Assembly (NCBI GenBank): GCA_040882565.1
Contig: JBBEAZ010000011.1
Location: 62,001 to 126,000 of the forward strand
DNA length: 64,000 nucleotides
Source: CF-162 sp040882565
GTDB taxonomy: Bacteria; Chloroflexota; Dehalococcoidia; SM23-28-2; RBG-16-64-32
Direction of reading: 5' to 3'
The notes beneath the pieces are model-generated. The model saw only the letters and a list, made by a program, of their open reading frames with translations. It did not search any database and had not been told where the DNA came from. The first letter of the stretch is position 1; each line of letters begins with the position of its first letter. Positions 32,812 through 40,910 of this stretch are shown here, piece by piece. The position numbers and the translations under genes were made by a program.

Positions 32812-33443
32812 CACAGGGTACCCGGCTTCTCGGCGATGACGAAGAGGTGCTCGCCGTCGGCGTCGTCGGCGATCGGGTCGTGCACGACGTCGGAGTGCTC
32901 CACCAAGAACCCTGCGTCTTTGACCAGCGCGAGGCTCGCGGCCGCGTCGTAGTGGCTCCAGAGCATCGGCGCGCCGAACCAATCGTCTTCGTAGCCGATC
33001 GGGGTGTCGCCGCCGCCGAGGACGAGCAGACAGTGGCCACCCGGGACCAGCCAGTCGCGGATGCGGTCGATGATCGGCGCGTGTAGCCTCCGCTTGACGT
33101 GGATCAGGCTGTAGAGGACCACGACCGCAGCGAACTGAGAGTGGCGGAAGTGAAGGCTTGCCATGTCGGCGTAGATGAGCTGCGCGGAGCGCGACTTCTT
33201 AGCGGCGATCGAGAGCTGGCCGCGTGAGATGTCGGCGCCGATCACGTCGAAACGGGCGTTGAGCCATCGTCCCGCCGCGCCGGAGCCGCAGCCGAGGTCG
33301 AGGACGCGTGCTCCGTCCGGCAGCGGCGCGGTAAGACGCTCGAGCCAGGGGAGGACGTGGTCGATCGTCGCCTCGTCGGCGAAGCGCTGGGCGATCGCAT
33401 CGTAGCCGGCTGCGACGCACTTCTGCCAGTCGAACGCTGTCAG
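32811..33443 (-). CDS. Class I SAM-dependent methyltransferase
   Basis: SAM-binding motif I is VLDLGCGSGAAGRWL, followed by DVIGADISRGQLSIA, the acidic/aromatic motif YADMASLHF, VVVLYSLIHV and the post-motif III WLVPGGHCLLVLGGG. The C-terminal GEHLFVIAEKPG is typical of small-molecule or Methyltransf_11 enzymes. No ATG, GTG or TTG lies between a GTG at 33539, which would overlap the thiolase gene by 100 nt, and the core. The natural start may be the CTG at 33443, which overlaps the thiolase stop, so I use it with caution. The substrate is unknown. Confidence 0.75.
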   Translation of the reverse strand: MTAFDWQKCVAAGYDAIAQRFADEATIDHVLPWLERLTAPLPDGARVLDLGCGSGAAGRWLNARFDVIGADISRGQLSIAAKKSRSAQLIYADMASLHFRHSQFAAVVVLYSLIHVKRRLHAPIIDRIRDWLVPGGHCLLVLGGGDTPIGYEDDWFGAPMLWSHYDAAASLALVKDAGFLVEHSDVVHDPIADDADGEHLFVIAEKPGTL

Positions 33444-34618
33444 TCTGCCCCCAGGATCAGCGTCCCCGTCGACGACAAGGCGCCGCCGGTGCCGTTGACG
33501 CAGGCGAGCTTCGCGTCCGGGACCTGGCGGGGGCCGCACTCGCCGCGCAGCTGGCGGGTGGCCTCGATCAGAAGGAACATGCCGTACATGCCGGGGTGGG
33601 TGTAGGAGAGGCCGCCGCCATTCGTGTTCATCGGGAAGTCGCCGCCGGGGGCTGTGCGCTGGTTCGAGACAAAGGCGCCGCCCTCACCGGGCTTGCAGAA
33701 GCCGAGCGCTTCCAGCGTCACGAGCGCGGTGTAGGTGAACGAGTCGTAGACCCCGACGACATCGATGTCGGTGTGTTTCACGCCGGCCATTTCGAAAGCG
33801 AGCGGGCCGGAGATGGAGGCGGGCGTTGTGGTCAGGTCCGGCATGTTGGCGAGCGTCCAGTGGGTGGTGGCTTCGCCGGAGCCGAGTACCCAAACCGGCT
33901 TCTTCTTGCAGTCTTTCGCACGCTCGGCGCTGGTGACGACGATCGCGCCGCCGGCGTCAGTGACGAGGCAGCAGTCGAGGAGGTGGAAGGGGTAGCTGAT
34001 CCAGCGTGACGAGAGGACGTCATCGATCGTCAGCGGGTCGCGCATGAGGGCCTTCGGGTTGAGTCGTGCCCATTTGCGGGTGGCGACCGCGATCTCGGCG
34101 AGTTGTTCGTGCGTCGTGCCGTACTGGTGCATGTGGCGCGTGCAGGCCAGCGCGTAGCTGCTGGGCGGGCCGCCGATGTGATAAGGCGCCTCGAACTGCG
34201 ATGAGGGGAACCAGGGGTCCATCGGCGCGCGGCCGACGCCCGGACGGAAACGATTGGAGTATCCTGTCTCGCCGTGCGTGATGAGCGCGACGTCGATCAG
34301 CCCATTCGCGATGGCAGCGGCGGCGTGCTCGACGTGGATGACGAATGACGAGCCGCCGACAGAGGTGCTGTCCGTGTACTTCGGCTGGATGCCGAGGTAC
34401 TCCGCGACCTGGAGGCTGGCGGCGAAGCCGGCGCCGCAGGTGAAGAGACCGTCGACGTCCGAAAGCGTGAGGCCGGCGTCCTCGAGGGCGTTGAGGGCGG
34501 CCTCCGAATGATGCTGGAGGACGCCTTTGTGCGGCACCATGCCGATCTCGTCGGACTCGTCCGCGCCGACGATGGCGATGCGCTTGAGCCAGCCGGCGCG
34601 GTCGCAACCGTCGGTCAC
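33440..34618 (-). CDS. SCP-x/Ltp2-like thiolase-fold protein (probable acyl-CoA retro-aldolase or thiolase)
   Basis: 392-residue thiolase-superfamily protein. The nucleophile loop reads STSVGGSSFVIHVEHAAAA, so Ser or Gly stands where classical thiolases have the acyl-carrying Cys. The downstream VVGVYDSFTYTALVTLEALG and MNTNGGGLSYTHPGMYG match SCP-x/Ltp2 proteins, whose aldol-cleaving members use Tyr residues instead of Cys. It overlaps by 4 nt the DUF35 partner gene, exactly as ltp2-type genes pair with DUF35. The expected role is carbon-carbon cleavage of a tertiary 3-hydroxyacyl-CoA, as in sterol side-chain or branched-acid degradation. True thiolase activity cannot be excluded. Confidence 0.85.
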   Translation of the reverse strand: MTDGCDRAGWLKRIAIVGADESDEIGMVPHKGVLQHHSEAALNALEDAGLTLSDVDGLFTCGAGFAASLQVAEYLGIQPKYTDSTSVGGSSFVIHVEHAAAAIANGLIDVALITHGETGYSNRFRPGVGRAPMDPWFPSSQFEAPYHIGGPPSSYALACTRHMHQYGTTHEQLAEIAVATRKWARLNPKALMRDPLTIDDVLSSRWISYPFHLLDCCLVTDAGGAIVVTSAERAKDCKKKPVWVLGSGEATTHWTLANMPDLTTTPASISGPLAFEMAGVKHTDIDVVGVYDSFTYTALVTLEALGFCKPGEGGAFVSNQRTAPGGDFPMNTNGGGLSYTHPGMYGMFLLIEATRQLRGECGPRQVPDAKLACVNGTGGALSSTGTLILGAD

Positions 34619-35040
34619 GATGCTACTGGCCGGAACTTGGGGAGCGTGATCTCGTCGGTCACGTCGTCGAAGACGACTTCGACAGGCATTTCGCAGCGCA
34701 GGGCCTTGGGGTCAGGTGCTACGTCAACGAGGTTGGAGAAGATGCGGACGCCTTCGTCGAGGTCGATGAGGGCGGTGACGTAGGGTGTGGCGTCGTTCCA
34801 GCCGGGGTGGAAGGCGCGGTACTGGATGGCGAAAGTGTAGACGCGCCCGCGGCCGGTGGACTTGCGCCACTCGACTTCGCGGGTGCCGCAGGTGGGGCAG
34901 AAGTCACGCGGGTACCAGTACGACTTCGCGCACGGACGACAGTAGGGGAGCCACAGTTCGTGGTTCTTGGCGCCCTCCCAGAAACGGCGGGCTTCGGGGC
35001 TCGGGACGGGTAGCGGCTTGGCGTATTTCTCGTCGGGCAT
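34615..35040 (-). CDS. DUF35 / OB-fold zinc-ribbon acyl-CoA-associated protein
   Basis: 141-residue DUF35 protein. The N-terminal helix (SPEARRFWEGAKNHELWLP) leads to a rubredoxin-like zinc ribbon with two CxxC pairs (YCRPCAKSY and DFCPTCGTREV), then an OB fold (RGRVYTFAIQYRAFHPGW ... ATPYVTALIDLDEGVRIF). These subunits bind and activate the neighbouring thiolase/aldolase. The gene overlaps the Ltp2-like gene (ATGA-type overlap through GTG), so a stable complex is likely. Confidence 0.9.
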   Translation of the reverse strand: MPDEKYAKPLPVPSPEARRFWEGAKNHELWLPYCRPCAKSYWYPRDFCPTCGTREVEWRKSTGRGRVYTFAIQYRAFHPGWNDATPYVTALIDLDEGVRIFSNLVDVAPDPKALRCEMPVEVVFDDVTDEITLPKFRPVAS

Positions 35041-35099
35041 GACGAGTTAACGTTTACGTGAAGAGAGGCCGCGAGGTCAAGCCGATCGGGATGGCAAGG

Positions 35100-36428
35100 T
35101 CAGCTGGCCGCAGCGAGTTCGGGCTCCAGAAGCTCCGGGCGCTCCGCGTACTTGAGGGCCGCGCTCGATATGGCGTCGCGTGGCATGCCCAAATCGCCGC
35201 CGACAGTGGCTCCGAGGCCGAAGAGCAAACCGAATACGCGCATGGCGAGAGCGATCTCGCCGGGCATTTCCGACATCGGATGACGGCGGAAGGCCTGGAC
35301 CCAGGCTTCGCTGACGGCCTGCATGAGATCGCGGTCGGCGTAGGTGTCGGGGTCGCTCATCGTGCGGAAGAACTCGGCGAGAGCGATGACCGGCTCGGGG
35401 TCTTCATCGGTGAAGCGGAAGCCGCAGGCCCGCATGCCAGCGGCGACGCCGGCGTTGTCGCTGCGGAAGATGGCCCGGGTCGTCTGTTTGAAGCCGCGGC
35501 GGAACTCGGGCGTGAAGCGCTTGGTGAGCCCGAAGTCCAGCAGAGCGAGCCGGTTTCCGGGCAACGCCAACAGGTTGCCGGGATGAGGATCGGCCTGGAA
35601 GTAGCCGTGGATGAGCATCTTCTCGAAGTAGACATCGGCGAGCAACGTGAACACCTTCACCTGGTCGATGCCAGCCCGCTTTAGACCCTCGAGGTCGGAA
35701 ATCTTGACACCGTCGATGTACTCCATGACGAGGACGCGCTTGGTTGTGTGCTCGTGGACGACACCTGGAATGACGATCTCCGGGCGGTGGGCCAGGGTGC
35801 GCCGCAGCCCGTCCATGTGCTGGGCCTCTTTGAGCATGTCGACTTCGTTCGGGATGTTCGCCTTGAGCTCCTCATAGACAGGGTCGAGCGGGAACGCGAA
35901 GAAGCGGCTCTCGAGCCAGGTGATGCCGCGGAGGATGCTGAGGTCGCTGCGGACGAGGCGGCCCATGCCGGGGTAGATTACTTTGACGGCAACATCACGG
36001 CCGTCTTTGAGGCGCGCCCGGTAGACCTGGGCCAGCGATGCCGCGGCGACTGGCTCAGGGTCGAACTCGGCGAAGATTGACGCGATCGGCGCTCCCAGCT
36101 GCTTCTCGATGTGCGGTCGCATGATGTCCCAGCGGCGTGGTGGGACGCGGTCCTGGAGCCGGCCGAGCACGCGGACGTACTCTGCGGGGAAGACGTCGGG
36201 GCGGCTGCCGATGGTCTGGCCGATCTTGATCATGAGGCCCTGCAGGCGGATGACGGCGTTGTAGAGGGCCTCGGCGTTTTGCTCGTGCAAGCGCGCGAGC
36301 CGGCGGGCGTATTCTTCGTCCGAGTGCCGGGAGCGCTGCAGTGACAGCAGCTTGTAGGATCCGACGACCCTGGCGCCGAGCGCGCCGCTGTAGGCCATCC
36401 TGAGTAGCCGTGCTTCGCGAATCACCAA
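35100..36428 (-). CDS. ABC1/UbiB-family atypical kinase
   Basis: Atypical kinase/ATPase of the ABC1/ADCK/UbiB group, often linked to isoprenoid-quinone metabolism. The KxGQ motif (LMIKIGQTIGSRPDVFP), the Ala-rich loop (PVAAASLAQVYRARLKDG), the VAIK-like VAVKVIYPG, the catalytic YFQADPHPGNLL and the DFG-type LALLDFGLTKRF are all present. The start at TTG 36428 follows GAGGAGG at ideal spacing, giving 442 residues; a longer TTG start at 36476 lacks this. It is divergent from the complex I operon, which uses quinone, so a supporting role is plausible. A quinone precursor enzyme (polyprenyl synthase) lies at 51 kb. Confidence 0.9.
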   Translation of the reverse strand: MVIREARLLRMAYSGALGARVVGSYKLLSLQRSRHSDEEYARRLARLHEQNAEALYNAVIRLQGLMIKIGQTIGSRPDVFPAEYVRVLGRLQDRVPPRRWDIMRPHIEKQLGAPIASIFAEFDPEPVAAASLAQVYRARLKDGRDVAVKVIYPGMGRLVRSDLSILRGITWLESRFFAFPLDPVYEELKANIPNEVDMLKEAQHMDGLRRTLAHRPEIVIPGVVHEHTTKRVLVMEYIDGVKISDLEGLKRAGIDQVKVFTLLADVYFEKMLIHGYFQADPHPGNLLALPGNRLALLDFGLTKRFTPEFRRGFKQTTRAIFRSDNAGVAAGMRACGFRFTDEDPEPVIALAEFFRTMSDPDTYADRDLMQAVSEAWVQAFRRHPMSEMPGEIALAMRVFGLLFGLGATVGGDLGMPRDAISSAALKYAERPELLEPELAAAS

Positions 36429-36541
36429 CGTCTTCCTCCTCGTCCTGAATCTGGCGGTCAGATGCTGCGGGGTCAATGAGGGTGACGTAAAGTTTGTATA
36501 TCAGCGCATGGCTGCACGGGGTTTCTCGTATCTGGGGCCTG

Positions 36542-36550
36542 TGCTATACT
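36542..36550 (+). promoter_or_regulatory. Extended -10 element of the nuo operon
   Basis: TGCTATACT (36542-36550) is a TGn-extended -10 some 42 nt before the nuoA ATG. The -35 position holds only TTTCTC. It is likely the main start site of the ten-gene operon. Confidence 0.5.
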
Positions 36551-36591
36551 CCGGGCCGCTAAGGATAAAATTCACAAAGTAATTCCTTCTT

Positions 36592-36963
36592 ATGCTGCCT
36601 GAATGGGGACAAGTCGGCTTTCTGTTGCTTATTGCCGTGATCTTTCCGATAGGCGGCATCGGTTCTTCGTGGGCCCTCGGTCTCATCGGCATCCGGCCTA
36701 ACAACCCAGACCGCGTCAAGGAAGACACCTATGAGTGCGGCGTTGAGACCGAGGGGCCGACATGGGTTCAATTCAACTTCCGCTACTACTACTTCGCGCT
36801 GCTCTTCGTGATTTTCGACGTCGAGGCCGTTTTCCTCTATCCGTACGCGGTGTCTGGTGAACGGCTGGCGGTGGCGGGGTTCATCGAGGTGTTGACGTTC
36901 GTCGGCATCATGCTCATCGGCTTGCTCTACGCCTGGCGGAAGAACGCGCTGGAGTGGACATAA
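36592..36963 (+). CDS. nuoA: NADH-quinone oxidoreductase subunit A
   Basis: Membrane subunit of complex I at the junction with the peripheral arm. 123 residues with three helices. RPNNPDRVKEDTYECGVETEG carries the conserved Cys of the loop that moves with quinone binding, and YYYFALLFVIFDVEAVFLYP is the family signature. First gene of the operon; the next gene, 4 nt after its stop, is nuoC. nuoB, normally between them, is absent. Confidence 0.95.
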   Translation: MLPEWGQVGFLLLIAVIFPIGGIGSSWALGLIGIRPNNPDRVKEDTYECGVETEGPTWVQFNFRYYYFALLFVIFDVEAVFLYPYAVSGERLAVAGFIEVLTFVGIMLIGLLYAWRKNALEWT

Positions 36964-36967
36964 GACC

Positions 36968-37489
36968 ATGACCACGTTCGTGACCGGGCTCGAGATCGCG
37001 CACCTGATCGATGGCAAATTCCCCGGTGCGGTCGAGGACGCCCAGCCGGAGTTCGCCGTGGTGAAGCCGGAAAAGCTGGTCGAAGCACTCATCTGGCTCC
37101 GTGACGACGACGACCACTGGTACAAGTTCCTGAGTTCGCTGACGGGCGTGGACCGCATCGACTGGTTCGAGGTGGCGTACCACATCGAGTCGTTCAAACA
37201 TAACCGCACGACGACGCTCAAGGTCCGCAGCAACGACCGCGAGAACCCGAGCGTGCCGTCGGCGGTCCCGGTATGGGAGGGCGCGCAGCTGCAGGAGCGC
37301 GAGGCGTACGACCTGCTGGGCATCCGTTTCGAAGGCAACCCTGACCTGCGGCGCATCTTCCTGTGGGAAGGCTTCGCGGGGTTTCCGTTGCGCAAGGACT
37401 ACCTGAACATGCCGGGCGGGCAGATGGCGGGGCTGGAGCGGTTCCCGGGCGAGCCGGGCGTGGAGTTGTCGGGACGGGGTACGGAATGA
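36968..37489 (+). CDS. nuoC: NADH-quinone oxidoreductase subunit C
   Basis: Peripheral-arm subunit (30-kDa type), 173 residues. WYKFLSSLTGVDRIDWFEVA and the signature LQEREAYDLLGIRFEGNPD, followed by RRIFLWEGFAGFPLRKDY, are diagnostic. It is separate from nuoD rather than fused. The stop overlaps nuoD by 4 nt (ATGA). It supports the quinone-site module with NuoD and, normally, NuoB, which is not encoded here. Confidence 0.95.
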   Translation: MTTFVTGLEIAHLIDGKFPGAVEDAQPEFAVVKPEKLVEALIWLRDDDDHWYKFLSSLTGVDRIDWFEVAYHIESFKHNRTTTLKVRSNDRENPSVPSAVPVWEGAQLQEREAYDLLGIRFEGNPDLRRIFLWEGFAGFPLRKDYLNMPGGQMAGLERFPGEPGVELSGRGTE

Positions 37490-38628
37490 CGATCAAGTCC
37501 GAGCCGTTTGTTGTCAATATCGGGCCGCAGCATCCCAGCACGCACGGCGTGTTTCGTTTGCGGCTGACGCTCGATGGCGAGAAAATCCTCGACGCCGACA
37601 TGGTGATGGGTTACCTCCACCGCTCAATGGAGAAGCTGGCGGAGGAGCGGACCTACACGCAAAACATCCCCTTTACGGACCGCACTGACTATCTCGCAGC
37701 CATGACCGGCAACCTCGCTTACGTGCAGGCAGTCGAAAAGTTGATGGAGATCGACGTGCCGGAGCGGGCGAAGTTCCTGCGGACGATCATGGCGGAGCTT
37801 CAGCGCATCGCCAGCCATGCCATGGCTATCGGCATTTTCGCGAACGACTGCGGGGCCTGGCAGACCCCGGTCATGCACATGTTCCGCGACCGTGAGAAGA
37901 TCCTCGACCTTTTCGAGATGGCATGTGGTGCGCGACTGACGCTGAACTACATGCGCATCGGCGGCGTGTCCAAGGACATACCGCCGGAGTGGATGCCGAT
38001 GGCCAAGAAGCTGCTGAAGGAGCTGCCGAAACGCTTCGCCGAATACGAAGACCTGTTGCTGAGCAACGAGATCATCGTGGCCCGCTCGCGTGGCATTGGT
38101 GTCCTCACTCCCGAGCAGGCGATGGCTTACTCGGTCAGCGGGCCGATGCTGCGGGCGAGCGGCGTGGCCTGGGACATCCGCAAGGCCGATCCGTACGCCG
38201 CGTACGACAAACTCGACTTCAAGATCGCTGTCGGAACCAACGGCGATGTGTTCGACCGCTTCGTCGTGCGACTCGCGGAGTTGCGTCAGAGCCTGTACAT
38301 GCTTGAGCAGGCGCTGGACCTGATGCCATCCGGGCCGGTGCACGAGCGGGTCGGCACGTCGACGGTGCAGCCGTGGGGACAGGCGGTCGCGCCTCTCGCG
38401 TTCCGGCCACCGGTCGGGGAGGCGTATGCGCGCATCGAGTCGCCGCGGGGCGAACTCGGCTACTACATCGTTAGTGACGGTGGGCCCGCGCCGTTCCGAT
38501 TTCACATCCGCTCACCCTCGTTTATCAACCTGACGCCGCTGAAGCTGATGTCCGTAGGCGCAACGGTCGCGGACGCGATCGTCATCCTCGGCAGTGTGGA
38601 CATCGTTGTCGGCGAGGTAGACCGCTAG
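37486..38628 (+). CDS. nuoD: NADH-quinone oxidoreductase subunit D
   Basis: 49-kDa-type subunit that forms much of the quinone site. The N-terminal NIGPQHPSTHGVFRLRLTLD holds the conserved His loop that binds the quinone headgroup. GYLHRSMEKLAEERTYTQN and RGELGYYIVSDGGPAPFRF follow, and the C-terminus reads ADAIVILGSVDIVVGEVDR. The 380 residues are normal. It lacks the four Cys that bind NiFe in the related hydrogenases, as expected for complex I. It overlaps nuoC and abuts nuoH. Confidence 0.96.
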   Translation: MTIKSEPFVVNIGPQHPSTHGVFRLRLTLDGEKILDADMVMGYLHRSMEKLAEERTYTQNIPFTDRTDYLAAMTGNLAYVQAVEKLMEIDVPERAKFLRTIMAELQRIASHAMAIGIFANDCGAWQTPVMHMFRDREKILDLFEMACGARLTLNYMRIGGVSKDIPPEWMPMAKKLLKELPKRFAEYEDLLLSNEIIVARSRGIGVLTPEQAMAYSVSGPMLRASGVAWDIRKADPYAAYDKLDFKIAVGTNGDVFDRFVVRLAELRQSLYMLEQALDLMPSGPVHERVGTSTVQPWGQAVAPLAFRPPVGEAYARIESPRGELGYYIVSDGGPAPFRFHIRSPSFINLTPLKLMSVGATVADAIVILGSVDIVVGEVDR

Positions 38629-39873
38629 ATGGTCCTGCTGAAGGGCGAGTGGTACGACTTCCGGGATCTGACCAACCCAGTGCGCGAGCTGCTGGACGGT
38701 CTCGGCCTGCCGGGTGATGTCGACTATGTGATATGGAGTATCCTCGGCGCGGTCGGCATTCTGCTGTGGCTGATCCTGAGTGTCCTCGCGTTCATCTGGA
38801 TCGAGCGGCGCGTCGTCGCGTTGATGCAGAACCGCATCGGCCCCAACCGGGTTGGCCCGGCCGGCCTGCTGCAGCCGGTCGCCGACGCGATCAAGCTGCT
38901 GCTCAAGGAAGCGATCACGCCGCGGGCTACTGACAAGCTGATCTTCTGGCTGGGCCCGATCTTGATCTTCATCCCGACGATCGTCGTCTTCGCTGTGATC
39001 CCGTTCGGTGAGAGCATGGCGCTGGCTGACCTGAACGTGGGCGTGCTCTTTCTAATCGCGGCCGCCGGCATCAATACGCCTGCTGTGTTCATGGCTGGCT
39101 GGGCATCGAACAACAAGTACGCGCTACTGGGCGCGATGCGGACGATCGCGATGCTGATCAGCTACGAGATCGTGCAGGTGCTGGCGCTGCTGGGGGCGGT
39201 GATCTTCGTCGGCAGCATGCGGTTGCAGGACGTCGTCGGCTGGCAGGACGAGTTCAACACCTGGCTGCTGTTTGTGCAGCCGCTCGGCTTCGTTGCATAC
39301 ATCATCGCGGGCGCGGTCGAGATCAACCGTTCACCGATGGACATCAGCGAGGCCGAGTCGGAGCTGGCGGCGGGTTATCACACCGAATACAGTGGCATCA
39401 AATTCGGCTTCTTCTACCAGGCGGAGTACCTCGCGGGGTTCGCGGTGGCGGCGGCTGCCACGACGATCTTCCTTGGTGGATGGACCCTCTGGGGGCTGGA
39501 GGAGTGGATCCCGGGGTGGATCATCTTCCTGGGCAAGCTGTACGTCACGTTCTTTGTCTACATCTGGTCCCGAGGCACGTTGCCACGCCTGCGCATCGAC
39601 CAACTGATGAACTTCGCCTGGAAGTTCATGCTGCCGCTGATGATCGTGAATGTTCTCGTGGTTGGCACGGAAGTGCTGATCTGGGATGAGACGGAGGCAT
39701 CGCGCAACGTGGCGCTGCCGGCGATTGCCGCGATCAACGCTGCGCTGGCGGTGTTCCTGATCGTCGGGTGGGCGCGATTCCTGGGGCACGGAACGGGTAC
39801 GCAGGCGGGCCGACGGGCCACTCTCACGGATGAGGTTGGCAGGATCTACTACGGCGCAGAGGCTTCGTCCTGA
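38629..39873 (+). CDS. nuoH: NADH-quinone oxidoreductase subunit H
   Basis: Membrane subunit that closes the quinone chamber, 414 residues with eight helices. VVALMQNRIGPNRVGPAGLLQP, the loop DISEAESELAAGYHTEYSG with its essential acidic residues, and RGTLPRLRIDQLMNFAWK are diagnostic. The N-terminus is about 35 residues longer than in many bacteria (GEWYDFRDLTNPVRELLDG), and the C-terminus has a Gly/Arg-rich tail. The stop overlaps the nuoJ start by one base. The usual nuoI is missing at this junction. Confidence 0.96.
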   Translation: MVLLKGEWYDFRDLTNPVRELLDGLGLPGDVDYVIWSILGAVGILLWLILSVLAFIWIERRVVALMQNRIGPNRVGPAGLLQPVADAIKLLLKEAITPRATDKLIFWLGPILIFIPTIVVFAVIPFGESMALADLNVGVLFLIAAAGINTPAVFMAGWASNNKYALLGAMRTIAMLISYEIVQVLALLGAVIFVGSMRLQDVVGWQDEFNTWLLFVQPLGFVAYIIAGAVEINRSPMDISEAESELAAGYHTEYSGIKFGFFYQAEYLAGFAVAAAATTIFLGGWTLWGLEEWIPGWIIFLGKLYVTFFVYIWSRGTLPRLRIDQLMNFAWKFMLPLMIVNVLVVGTEVLIWDETEASRNVALPAIAAINAALAVFLIVGWARFLGHGTGTQAGRRATLTDEVGRIYYGAEASS

Positions 39874-40382
39874 TGGAGGATACCGGCACAGTAATCGCCT
39901 TCTGGTTGCTGGCGGCGATGACGCTTGGCTCTGCGATCGGCGTTGCTGCTGTGCGGAACTTGATCCACGCGGTCGGGATGCTGATCATGACGTTCGCTGG
40001 GCTGGCAGGGCTCTACATAACGCTCTCGGCGGATTTCATCGCTGTCGTGCAGGTGCTCATTTACATCGGCGCAATCGCGATCCTGATTATCTTTGCTATC
40101 GTCCTGACGCCGCAGGCGGGGCGACACAACCAGGAAGGCTTCATGCGTTTCCCGGCACTCGGCCTCGGCGGCCTCATTGCGGCGACGATGATCTATGCGG
40201 CGCTTGACACGGACTGGGCGACATCCGACCGACCGGGCTTCGAGGGGACCGCGACGGTGATTGGGGACGCTCTCCTCGACAGGTACGCGCTGCCGTTTGA
40301 GATCGCCTCGGTGCTGTTGTTGGCTGCCGTGATCGGCGCAATCGTGCTGGTGCGGCCGGAAGGCATGGAGGAGGACGAGTAG
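39873..40382 (+). CDS. nuoJ: NADH-quinone oxidoreductase subunit J
   Basis: Membrane subunit J, 169 residues with five hydrophobic segments. LIHAVGMLIMTFAGLAGLYI, FIAVVQVLIYIGAIAILIIF and the late LLLAAVIGAIVLVRPEG match the ND6-type family. The ATG overlaps the nuoH stop by one base, and the TAG overlaps the nuoK GTG by one base. Part of the proton-pumping membrane arm. Confidence 0.94.
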   Translation: MEDTGTVIAFWLLAAMTLGSAIGVAAVRNLIHAVGMLIMTFAGLAGLYITLSADFIAVVQVLIYIGAIAILIIFAIVLTPQAGRHNQEGFMRFPALGLGGLIAATMIYAALDTDWATSDRPGFEGTATVIGDALLDRYALPFEIASVLLLAAVIGAIVLVRPEGMEEDE

Positions 40383-40699
40383 TGGGCTCGGTCGATCTCG
40401 AGCACTACCTGATCCTGGGCGCGCTGCTGTTTGGCATCGGCCTGTACCTGACGCTGGCGAAGAAGAACTTCATCGGTGTTTTGATGGGCATCGAGATCAT
40501 GTTCAATGCCGTCAACCTGACGTTCATTTCGTTCTCGCGCTTCGCCGAATCGGACAGCCCTCTGGCCGGCCATGTTTTTGTGGTTTTCGTGATCACCGTG
40601 GCGGCTGCGGAAGCGGCGGTTGCGCTGGCGTTGGCGGTGCTTGTCTACCGCGTCCGCGACACGGTTGACGTCGACAGGATCGACTTGCTGAAGTGGTGA
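40382..40699 (+). CDS. nuoK: NADH-quinone oxidoreductase subunit K
   Basis: ND4L-type subunit, 105 residues with three helices. NFIGVLMGIEIMFNAVNLTF has the conserved membrane Glu in GIEIM, and the third helix carries AAAEAAVALALAVLVYR with the second conserved Glu. GTG start overlapping nuoJ. The C-terminal VDVDRIDLLKW matches the usual ending. It is followed after 3 nt by a small gene not normally present. Confidence 0.94.
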   Translation: MGSVDLEHYLILGALLFGIGLYLTLAKKNFIGVLMGIEIMFNAVNLTFISFSRFAESDSPLAGHVFVVFVITVAAAEAAVALALAVLVYRVRDTVDVDRIDLLKW

Positions 40700-40702
40700 C
40701 GT

Positions 40703-40900
40703 ATGTGGGCTAAATTCATGGAAACGCAGAACGCGTACTCGGCGCAGATCTGGAAAGAGTTGCTGAACCAGTGCGCGGTCTCTGTCCAGGTCGTGCCGCG
40801 CTCCGGAATGCGCGGGGGCAGTTCTCAGTTCGAGCCGCATGATATTTACGTGCCGTGGGGCAAGCTTCACGTCGCCGAAGAGATCCTGAGGAAGAGCTGA
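40703..40900 (+). CDS. 65-residue DUF2007-like protein inserted in the nuo operon
   Basis: A small soluble protein beginning MWAKFMETQNAYSAQIWKEL, with an internal VSVQVVPRSGMRGG and the ending IYVPWGKLHVAEEILRKS. The pattern (ligand-type turn, then a VPxxxLxxAxEIL ending) resembles DUF2007 signal-transducing small proteins, a guess from pattern alone. It lies 3 nt after nuoK and 10 nt before nuoL, on the same strand, so it is surely cotranscribed. It has no membrane segment and no Cys pair, thus it is not a replacement for the missing iron-sulphur subunits NuoB or NuoI. A regulatory or assembly role is possible. Confidence 0.7.
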   Translation: MWAKFMETQNAYSAQIWKELLNQCAVSVQVVPRSGMRGGSSQFEPHDIYVPWGKLHVAEEILRKS

Positions 40901-40910
40901 TGTCCCGGGT

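Noticed and set aside
32812..32982. N-terminal extension of the 87-residue protein
   Set aside because: The extension is Arg-rich antisense-like sequence inside the methyltransferase gene; the TGATG overlap gives a natural start at 32811.
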